DNA from: an uncultured Eubacteriales bacterium
Lineage (GTDB): Bacteria > Bacillota > Clostridia > Peptostreptococcales > Anaerovoracaceae
Direction: 5' to 3'
Length of the DNA: 35,887 bases
NCBI GenBank assembly: GCA_902779185.1
Contig: CACZAM010000022.1
Location: 1-35,887 of the forward strand
In this document: in pieces, positions 29,790 through 35,887 of the stretch
Numbering within the stretch: the stretch's first letter is position 1
Layout of the letters: every line of letters begins with the position of its first letter
Notes under the pieces: model-generated
Told to the model about the DNA's origin: nothing
Database searches by the model: none
The model's input: the letters and a program-made list of their open reading frames with translations, nothing else
Position numbers and translations under genes: made by a program

Positions 29790-29864
29790 TTTTTTATATC
29801 CTTCTCGCGTATTGTCGTTCGTCCCCTTATCGATCAGAGTCTTTCGCCCTTATCAATCAGTGTC

Positions 29865-30548
29865 TCACTTCAGGAACTTCCTTATGCCTGCTTCATCAGC
29901 ACCCGGCAAAATATCCCTGAGGTGCCCGAACAATATCTCATATGACTCCTCAGGCGTGCAGCTGTATACGTTTGCTCTGAAGCTATCGCCCATGAAATGC
30001 TCCGGCGTGGAGTATTCAGCCACGCCCCAGCCGTACTCCCTGCCGTCCTTATCGATCATGTATCTGAAGTCGCTTATTATTACATAGCCCTGGGCCTGCA
30101 GCCGGTTTATGATAGTGTCGAAGCCCTTGTTGCCGCCCTTGCGGTAGTTGCCCATCTGCTTCAAGCGCTTTGACAGGATCGGTGCATTGCTGTCGATCAG
30201 GTCATACACCAATTTGTCTCCGTGGTAGACAAGTCCGTCCTCGAATCGCGCGTCAAAGTCGTAGCCATCGCGGCGGTAGTTCGCGAAATGCAGGAACCAC
30301 TCCGGGTTTATATACGCCGCCTTCTTCTCAAAAAACTTGCCATACGCGCATCCCAGCTCATTGATCACGGGTCCTTTCCACTCCCACGGACCATCCTCGC
30401 CGGTGAACCAGATCCCCGGGTCGACGTGCTCGTCAATGGAGAACCCCCTGATGGAGTTCATGAAGAATGGCAGAATGCCAAGCTCCGTGACTGCATTCTC
30501 CAGATCATCTATAGTTCTGATGTAAAGGTCGTTTATAGTCATGTCCAT
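29865..30548 (-). CDS. AlkZ-related protein
   Basis: 227 aa, ATG 6 nt after the upstream stop. Characteristic stretches (WFTGEDGPWEWKGPVI; CAYGKFFEKKAAYI; FANYRRDGYDFDARFEDG; EYGWGVAEYSTPEHFMG) match proteins that public annotation calls AlkZ-related, distantly like winged-helix DNA glycosylases. Whether it excises bases is unknown, and no catalytic motif can be pointed out. It forms a small operon with the upstream HTH-HD gene. Confidence 0.65.
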   Translation of the reverse strand: MDMTINDLYIRTIDDLENAVTELGILPFFMNSIRGFSIDEHVDPGIWFTGEDGPWEWKGPVINELGCAYGKFFEKKAAYINPEWFLHFANYRRDGYDFDARFEDGLVYHGDKLVYDLIDSNAPILSKRLKQMGNYRKGGNKGFDTIINRLQAQGYVIISDFRYMIDKDGREYGWGVAEYSTPEHFMGDSFRANVYSCTPEESYEILFGHLRDILPGADEAGIRKFLK

Positions 30549-30554
30549 ATGATA

Positions 30555-31388
30555 TCACACTAAGCGCTTGTAGATATCAAGCATACTCTCGATCTGGTAT
30601 TTCAGGAGCCATGCCGCGTTGTTGTACTCCGGCGTGTCCTTGACCACTTTTAGCAGCCTCGGGTAGTACTTGTCGACTTCTTCAATTTGCTGGTAAATAC
30701 TTTCACGGCTCAGTCCCCATGACATTGTTGTCATATTATTGCACCTGTCGATGCATTTTATAAGAGCTGCTTTCGGGTTGGATGCCAGCCCGGCGTAGTA
30801 TTTATCGAGCGTCTCGGAATTGTGGCTGCCTTTGCTTTTGTCCTTTGTCATGAGCCTTACGAGCTCCTTGGTCTCATCATTGACTGGAAGATCATCAATC
30901 GTCTTTTTACAGTCCTCCACCACATCATGGAGCAGGATAGCAGCAATAACCTCATCCTCCTTGATACCCATGGAAAGCGCATGGCAGGCCATATTGAGCG
31001 GATGATAAATATACGGTATATCAGAATTCTTACGGGTCTGCCCTTCATGCGCTTCGACCGCAAAATCCACGGCTTTCAGGGTGTCGTAGAGGCCAAGGTT
31101 GTGAGCCGTCGTCTTTACATACGTTTTCATGTGCTCCCAGTCGTAGATCGTTTCTTTTGTTTTGAATGTACCCATTCTGTCCTCTACGATGGCCGACACC
31201 GAAACATCGAACACCTTAGCCAATGCCAACAGATTCTCTGTTTCAGGAACGTACTCATCACGTTCCCAGGATGATACCGCCTGGAAGGACACTCCAAGTT
31301 TTTCAGCAAGCTTCTCTTGTGTGAATGTACGCCCATTTTCATCCTTCATTTCTTTTCTAAATCTTCTGATGTTTTCTCCGATGCTCAT
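30555..31388 (-). CDS. HTH regulator fused to a RelA/SpoT-like HD hydrolase domain
   Basis: 277 aa. The N-terminal XRE helix-turn-helix is at about 1-65 (TQEKLAEKLGVSFQAVSSWER). From about 100 there is an HD_4 domain of (p)ppGpp hydrolase type: AVEAHEGQTRKNSDIPYIYH, LLHDVVED (HD pair) and LIKCIDRCNNM. No synthetase domain is present. It may degrade alarmone-type nucleotides and link this to transcription, or use the HD pocket as a sensor. Located just upstream of the AlkZ-related gene, on the far side of the RNA cassette. Confidence 0.78.
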   Translation of the reverse strand: MSIGENIRRFRKEMKDENGRTFTQEKLAEKLGVSFQAVSSWERDEYVPETENLLALAKVFDVSVSAIVEDRMGTFKTKETIYDWEHMKTYVKTTAHNLGLYDTLKAVDFAVEAHEGQTRKNSDIPYIYHPLNMACHALSMGIKEDEVIAAILLHDVVEDCKKTIDDLPVNDETKELVRLMTKDKSKGSHNSETLDKYYAGLASNPKAALIKCIDRCNNMTTMSWGLSRESIYQQIEEVDKYYPRLLKVVKDTPEYNNAAWLLKYQIESMLDIYKRLV

Positions 31389-31461
31389 ATATATTTCTCC
31401 TTTTCAGTGTTGATCGTCAGTTTCAGTGTTTATCGGCGGGTAGGATATTGCAAAATCGGCT

Positions 31462-31752
31462 TCAATCACGGTGGACCCATGAGAAAAACTCATATTCCAC
31501 CCCATTATCGTCCAGCCACTGCTTTGCACTCTTCTTATCGAGGTGTATCCCGAACTCTGCCTCTATCATATGCTCTAGCGAGCCACTATTTGACCGCGAC
31601 ATGATATCGGTAAACTTGTCTGTGTTCGGCTTATCTAGCGAGTAACACCACTCATAATCAGCTCCATCAAACGCCTCAACCTCATAGTCCTCGATCCAGA
31701 TCGTTACTCCGCCGTCAGATTTCTCCTCCAGCCAGAATGTTCCCTTGATCAT
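31462..31752 (-). CDS. Small unknown acidic protein
   Basis: 96 aa, GGAGG 6 nt before the ATG. Beta-rich start (GTFWLEEKSDGGVTIWIED) and helical end, many Trp/Tyr and acidic residues, no known motif. It stands alone between the HTH-HD gene and a 460-nt intergenic stretch. Confidence 0.55.
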   Translation of the reverse strand: MIKGTFWLEEKSDGGVTIWIEDYEVEAFDGADYEWCYSLDKPNTDKFTDIMSRSNSGSLEHMIEAEFGIHLDKKSAKQWLDDNGVEYEFFSWVHRD

Positions 31753-31822
31753 GGCAGCCTCCTTTCCGTTATCACAAGCACTCTCCTTACATGCTTATTT
31801 TAGAAGGCTTCCCATGATTATT

Positions 31823-31885
31823 CTAGCGAGCTCCAGTTGAACTTGCAATCCGAAATTCAAGCTGCACTTGAGCTAATGTCTTCAT
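31823..31885 (-). CDS. Possible 20-aa ORF in the intergenic region
   Basis: MKTLAQVQLEFRIASSTGAR follows AGAGGAG with a 7-nt spacing. It is too short to judge coding on its own and may be a remnant or chance. Confidence 0.25.
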   Translation of the reverse strand: MKTLAQVQLEFRIASSTGAR

Positions 31886-31990
31886 AAACCAGCTCCTCTT
31901 TTCACTAAAGATCTATTGATGTTCCTTTACCTTCCTGCCCGGATTCTTTGGCAATAAAAAAGGCGTCAGCAGATATCAAAGGCATATGTC

Positions 31991-32031
31991 CTTCCGTCCT
32001 TAAGGCCTGTTTTCGGTGTTTGGGACGGAAG
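31991..32031. other. Intergenic inverted repeat
   Basis: CTTCCGTCC/GGACGGAAG (9 bp, 23-nt loop) lies in the 31886-32215 gap. It is not followed by a U-run and matches no riboswitch I can recall. Apart from it and the terminator at 32087-32130, I see nothing in this stretch. Confidence 0.4.
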
Positions 32032-32086
32032 CTTTACTCTAAACTACATATGATTTCTGGTCTAAGCTATCAGATTCTTTGCCCAT

Positions 32087-32130
32087 AAAAAAACGGTGTG
32101 GATAATCGTTCTTTAAACGTGAATCCACAC
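32087..32130 (-). terminator. Rho-independent terminator
   Basis: GTGTGGAT/ATCCACAC with a roughly 19-nt loop, followed on the minus strand by CGTTTTTTT. It ends the transcript of the gene at 32216-32644. Confidence 0.75.
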
Positions 32131-32215
32131 AGTCTTACTCTATTCATATTATTTCAGTAAAAATGCTTTTACTACTTGAGATTCACTGCATTTCTCAGCA
32201 GTAGGCCCATATATC

Positions 32216-32644
32216 CTACTTGAGATACCCGGCATCTTTTAAAAGTAACCTCATATGATCTGTGTATGCCATGAGAGCGTCCTGTGCGGGACCTTTTCTG
32301 TCTTCTTCCTGCGACTTGACACTGGCTATCTTGACTATGCCGGCTATAATGTGCCCTCCTGTCGGTATGCTTCTGGCCATTGATTCCATTGCTCCGGCAG
32401 ATGTCTGAGCGACTGACAGGACTACCTTCTGCTCCTTGCTGAGGAATCCTTTGTCCCTTGAATACACTATAACCAGGTGCCTGGAAGTCGCGGGCAGCAT
32501 CACGTATAATCCCACACTCATGTCCGTAGGACTGCCCAGAACGAAGTCGCTGTACTGTTCTTTGTCCCAGTGCTCTTCCATGAACTGGTAGAGCTCTTCC
32601 GGGGTAAACGATCTGTTGGTCGGAATCACTTCCCTGCCTATCAT
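32216..32644 (-). CDS. Unknown protein
   Basis: The start is set at the ATG of MIGREVIP, with AAGGGACGG upstream; an in-frame TTG nine codons earlier is possible. About 142 aa, alpha/beta by eye: YVMLPATSRHLVIVYSRD, then KVVLSVAQTSAGAMESMAR. No metal site, signal or membrane segment. The family is not recognised. Confidence 0.55.
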   Translation of the reverse strand: MIGREVIPTNRSFTPEELYQFMEEHWDKEQYSDFVLGSPTDMSVGLYVMLPATSRHLVIVYSRDKGFLSKEQKVVLSVAQTSAGAMESMARSIPTGGHIIAGIVKIASVKSQEEDRKGPAQDALMAYTDHMRLLLKDAGYLK

Positions 32645-32709
32645 ATTTGTCACCGTCCCTTTCAGCTGCAATTTCTATATTTCCGTGATGTCCCTATCAA
32701 TTGATCTTT

Positions 32710-33180
32710 CTATTTCGCCATCTCTTTCAGTTTCTCTCCGGTCAGTCGATAGGTTGTCCATTCATCCATCGGCTCTGCGCCGAGAGATTTGTAGAGATCT
32801 ATGCTTGGCTTATTCCAGTCAAGGCACCACCATTCCAGCCGGCCGCAGCCACGCTCCTCTGTAATCTGCGCCAGCTTCCTGAGAAGTCCTTTGCCATAAC
32901 CTTTTCCTCTGTATTCAGGGAGGACAAACAGATCTTCAAGATAGATCCCGGCGCGGCCCAGAAAAGTGGAGAAATTATGGAAGAACAGCGCAAAGCCAAC
33001 CTCTTTGCCGTCTTCGCAGGCGAAGATCACTTCAGCTTTCTGTTTCTCAAAGATCCACTCGCGCAGCAGGGATTCTGTCGCGACCACCTGATCGGACATC
33101 TTCTCATATGCGGCAAGAGCTCTGATGAATTCAAGGATCAGCCCGCAGTCATTTTCGTTTGCGAATCTGTATGTAAGCAT
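32710..33180 (-). CDS. GNAT-family N-acetyltransferase (diamine acetyltransferase-like)
   Basis: 156 aa, AAGGGAACGG before the ATG. The acetyl-CoA loop is clear: LPEYRGKGYGKGLL (Q/RxxGxG/A type), preceded by YLEDLFV and followed by RLEWWCLDWNKPSIDLYKSLG. The start (YRFANENDCGLILEFIRALAAYE) matches the spermidine/spermine acetyltransferase subgroup, so polyamines are the likely substrate, though GNAT specificity is hard to predict. Confidence 0.85.
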   Translation of the reverse strand: MLTYRFANENDCGLILEFIRALAAYEKMSDQVVATESLLREWIFEKQKAEVIFACEDGKEVGFALFFHNFSTFLGRAGIYLEDLFVLPEYRGKGYGKGLLRKLAQITEERGCGRLEWWCLDWNKPSIDLYKSLGAEPMDEWTTYRLTGEKLKEMAK

Positions 33181-33227
33181 CCCGTTCCCTTTTAGTCCTC
33201 TTTCCTTTTAATTTATTGCAATACAGT

Positions 33228-33866
33228 CTATTTTTGCGATTGTTTTACCGGATGTCTGATGACAGTCTTCAGTTTCTCAGGTGCCACCTTGCGCGCATCC
33301 GACAGATATATCTCATGATGGAGCCTGTCTGAAGTTATATCGAGCTCATAACCCTGTCCGGTCATGTACTCATGCATCTTTTCAACTGTTTCAGGCTCGT
33401 CATCGTATGGTCCGAGGTGCATGCACTGCACGCAAAGGCCCTCTTCATACGTAAAGAACTCCACCTTTGAAAAGTCTTCTTTCTTCTTTTTGGTTGCTTC
33501 TGATATTGCCCATTCGAAGTCTTCTCTGGTGACGAAATCCGGCAGCCTTATGACAGAGATCCAGTTGAATGTCTCCTTGTGAGCGTAGTCAACGCCCTGC
33601 ACGCCGTCCTGCCACCAGAAACCCTCAAGCGGAGGCACCACATAGTCGAAATACCCCTCGATCTGATGATCGCCTTTTTTGCTCATCTTGATCGTAAACG
33701 CTATTCCATACAGCAAGCCGATCGCCTGCTTATATTCGCCGTCCTCCTGATTCGGATCGCCTTTGCCTCTGACAGCTATGTAGTTCATCGAAGGCACCGT
33801 AACGATCGCAGGCCGATCCTTCGGCATGTAGAATTCCTTATACTCTTTTTTATAGTCAAAAGCCAT
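33228..33866 (-). CDS. GyrI-like small-molecule-binding protein
   Basis: 212 aa, AGAGGAAAA before the ATG. The N-terminal KKEYKEFYMPKDRPAIVTVP, YIAVRGKGDPN and the later CVQCMHLGPYDDEPETVEKM are typical of stand-alone GyrI-like (SMBD) proteins. These bind or hydrolyse small hydrophobic compounds or sequester drugs. 31 nt downstream of the AKR gene, possibly one transcript. Confidence 0.8.
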   Translation of the reverse strand: MAFDYKKEYKEFYMPKDRPAIVTVPSMNYIAVRGKGDPNQEDGEYKQAIGLLYGIAFTIKMSKKGDHQIEGYFDYVVPPLEGFWWQDGVQGVDYAHKETFNWISVIRLPDFVTREDFEWAISEATKKKKEDFSKVEFFTYEEGLCVQCMHLGPYDDEPETVEKMHEYMTGQGYELDITSDRLHHEIYLSDARKVAPEKLKTVIRHPVKQSQK

Positions 33867-33897
33867 TTGCAGTATTTTCCTCTGAACGTTTTACCAT

Positions 33898-35076
33898 TTA
33901 TCTCGACATGATCTTTCTGACAAGCGGCATCGCTATCCTGTACGGTAGCGGTCTGAGTTCCTTGTCCGCCTTTTTGAGCATCTCGCGGATCTGTATATGC
34001 TGCGGACAATGCTGTTCACACTTGCCGCAGCCTACGCACTGACTCGCAAATCCCGGCTTTCCCTGCAGGCCCACGTTTCGCGCAAACTCGAATCTCACCG
34101 GATTCTTCTTTCTCTCTATATACATGAGGTTCCAGTGATGGAAGTTGCCCGGTATGTCGACCCCGCTCGGGCATGGCATGCAGTATCTGCAGCCTGTGCA
34201 TCCGACTCTCTCCTTTTCCCTGATGATGCTTTTTACGCTGTCTATGAGATCAAAGTCGCTCTGATCGAAGCAGCCCGGCGCTGCATCTGATGCGATCCTT
34301 ATGTTCTCATCGACCATCTCGATGGAATTCATGCCCGACAGAACTACCGTCACCCCGGTCTGGTTCCAGAGCCATCTGAGACCCAGCTCTGCAGCTGTGT
34401 AGCCCTTGCCGCTGTCACTAAGCTCGCGCTTTGCCTTCACAGGGAGATTCACGAGTTTGCCCCCGCGGAGCGGCTCCATGATAATGACCGGAATGCCCTT
34501 TTCTTCAGCGGCCTCAACGCCTCGCCTGCCGGCCTGGCTGGTCTCATCGAGGTAGTTGTACTGCACTTGACAGAAGTCCCAGTCATATGCGTCCAGGATC
34601 TGCAGGAACATCTCCGTATCGCCATGATACGAGAACCCGATCTGCCTTATGCTGCCGTCTGCCTTGCGGGACGCTAACCATTCCTCTATGCCATACGATC
34701 TCAGGCGCTCCCACTCGGAGATGTCCGTGAACATGTGCATCAGGTAGTAGTCGACGTGATCCGTCTGAAGGCGTGTGAGCTCCTCGTTGAAGATCTTCTC
34801 GATCCCCTTCATGGACCTGACCAGATATTGAGGCAGCTTTGTAGCTATGTTGACCTTATCGCGAACGTTATTTTCCGCGAGTATCCTGCCGAGGCACTCC
34901 TCGCTGCCTGCATATGCGTAAGCCGTGTCAAAATAATTGACACCCTTTTCAATTGCATGCATGACCTCGTGCTCAGCTTTTGCATGATCGATCTTAGAGC
35001 CTTTGCTCGTGAATCTCATGCAGCCGTATCCGAGCTGTGACAGCTCATTTCCGTATTTATCTTTTCTGTATTTCAT
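33898..35076 (-). CDS. Aldo/keto reductase with C-terminal 4Fe-4S motifs
   Basis: 392 aa. The AKR barrel shows NYFDTAYAYAGSEE (catalytic Asp/Tyr), ATKLP (Lys) and YLMHMF (His). From about 290 come two Cys clusters, GCTGCRYCMPCPSGVDIP and CVGCGKCEQHCP, as in the Clostridia-type AKRs that carry a ferredoxin-like tail. It should reduce a carbonyl with NAD(P)H or exchange electrons through the clusters; the substrate is unknown. Typical of anaerobes. Confidence 0.88.
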   Translation of the reverse strand: MKYRKDKYGNELSQLGYGCMRFTSKGSKIDHAKAEHEVMHAIEKGVNYFDTAYAYAGSEECLGRILAENNVRDKVNIATKLPQYLVRSMKGIEKIFNEELTRLQTDHVDYYLMHMFTDISEWERLRSYGIEEWLASRKADGSIRQIGFSYHGDTEMFLQILDAYDWDFCQVQYNYLDETSQAGRRGVEAAEEKGIPVIIMEPLRGGKLVNLPVKAKRELSDSGKGYTAAELGLRWLWNQTGVTVVLSGMNSIEMVDENIRIASDAAPGCFDQSDFDLIDSVKSIIREKERVGCTGCRYCMPCPSGVDIPGNFHHWNLMYIERKKNPVRFEFARNVGLQGKPGFASQCVGCGKCEQHCPQHIQIREMLKKADKELRPLPYRIAMPLVRKIMSR

Positions 35077-35180
35077 ACCGTATCAGTCCTCTCCTGCCTC
35101 ATCACATTGCGCTGAGGCACTTTGAATCAGACTTTTCAGCAGCCTTTTGCCGCGTCGCAATGGCGCGCTCAGTCACTATC

Positions 35181-35642
35181 TTACAGCAGGCCTTTTACAG
35201 CGTCGCCGTGATGCACCTCGTCGTTCATGACTTCCACAACTTCCGGGAAGTCATCAATGATGTGCTTATACTTTTCAGCCGCGTCATACTCACCCTGCGC
35301 GATGATCGCATACACCTTCTTTTTGCCGAGCACTCTGTACATCAGCGGCACAAATATGCCCTTTGCAGGATTGGCCTTTACATCCATGCCGGTGTATTTC
35401 CTGAACACATCCGAATGCCTCTTTTCGTCTCCGGCCAGTCTCAGGAAAGCCTCGCGGTCAGCCTCATCGCGAACGGTTTTTGCCAGCTGCTCATACATAT
35501 ATACCGCGTCTTCCTCGCCCTGCTGTGCGGTAATGAGCGCATCCATCTGATCCATCGTTATGCCGGCATCAGCTGCAGCGCTGAACAGTGAGTAATCCTG
35601 CTCCTTCTTCTTTAAAGTCTCTTTGATCTTCATATCCTTCAT
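35181..35642 (-). CDS. Ferritin-like diiron protein (rubrerythrin-related)
   Basis: 153 aa from the upstream ATG; an ATG three codons later has a better-spaced AAGGGG. The ferritin-like ligand pattern is visible: GEEDAVYMYEQLAK, DEKRHSDVF, QGEYDAAEKYKH and NDEVHHGDAV. No rubredoxin Cys4 tail. Likely peroxide or iron handling in an anaerobe. Confidence 0.78.
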   Translation of the reverse strand: MKDMKIKETLKKKEQDYSLFSAAADAGITMDQMDALITAQQGEEDAVYMYEQLAKTVRDEADREAFLRLAGDEKRHSDVFRKYTGMDVKANPAKGIFVPLMYRVLGKKKVYAIIAQGEYDAAEKYKHIIDDFPEVVEVMNDEVHHGDAVKGLL

Positions 35643-35790
35643 ACCCCTTTTCTTTCATAAACAAGGTCAGCCAGCTGCCGCGCGCACGATCGCCCGCACA
35701 GTTGTCAACCATTTTACTGTCTCCAACTGCGATTATTCTCCCATATGTACATATGCATGTCAATTTGCATATTTGCACCTCGCTGCACTA

Positions 35791-35839
35791 AAACCTGCTA
35801 ACAAAAATCAAGTGTTAATTTGGATTTGCTAGCAGGTTT
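35791..35839. terminator. Probable bidirectional terminator
   Basis: AAACCTGCTA/TAGCAGGTTT forms a 10-bp stem flanked by T-rich sequence on both strands. It would end a gene right of the window. Between 35643 and 35790 I see only AT-rich upstream sequence of the ferritin-like gene. Confidence 0.6.
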
Positions 35840-35887
35840 CTCTTTTGAAATCGTTGTACTACAAAAAGGCTGGCCCTTTGCCAACCT

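Overview
The window is about 36 kb of bacterial chromosome in which every credible gene reads on the minus strand (right to left). Strong AGGAGG ribosome sites, intermediate GC, BspA-like repeats, a C-terminally ferredoxin-like aldo/keto reductase and a ferritin-like protein suggest an anaerobic Bacillota (Clostridia-type) host. This is inference; there is no rRNA or other phylogenetic marker. No phage structural genes, integrase or CRISPR array were seen.

Right part (35.9-29.3 kb), in transcription order: housekeeping-type genes. These are a ferritin-like protein, an AKR with Fe-S cluster motifs, a GyrI-like protein, a GNAT, two unknown proteins, an HTH-HD (RelA/SpoT-like hydrolase) protein, an AlkZ-related protein and a Nudix hydrolase.

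Middle (29.3-16.5 kb): an RNA-centred cassette built from repeated modules. Unit 2 has a promoter, an attenuator-like leader, a small HTH protein and 11 tRNA genes. Unit 1 has a near-identical promoter, a structured junction, a homologous leader, the RNA ligase RtcB, a second HTH protein and 15 tRNA genes. Its tRNA array is interrupted by a roughly 560-nt highly structured non-coding region that resembles ROOL/GOLLD-type RNAs. Next come four small stem-closed RNA elements sharing a CAGCAA motif, one of which carries a tRNA-like domain. They lead into a DUF2828/Ro-like vWA protein and a TIR-TPR protein. An HTH-gene fragment, a textbook Y RNA (Ro-binding stem plus tRNA-like module) and a TROVE (Ro60) protein follow.

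Left part (16.5-0.1 kb): a tightly packed operon of conflict-type signalling proteins. It holds three more double-TIR/TPR proteins (one ending in a receiver domain), a BspA-type LRR protein, a tyrosine-phosphatase/TIR fusion, a Sel1 protein and small unknowns. It ends with a SLOG domain protein with four membrane segments and an HD-RyR protein. A terminator closes it, and the 5' end of what looks like a group IIC intron sits right behind that terminator at the window edge.

Proposed logic (inference): the cassette combines a reserve of unusual tRNAs, RNA ligation (RtcB), Ro/Y-RNA quality control and TIR/SLOG/HD effectors. It could detect tRNA damage or translational stress, answer it with repair and tRNA replacement, and escalate to NAD or nucleotide-based effectors. 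Several of the 26 tRNAs depart from near-invariant positions: C33 in five, and altered 19-56 elbow bases in three. The two leaders contain mutually exclusive terminator/antiterminator pairings.
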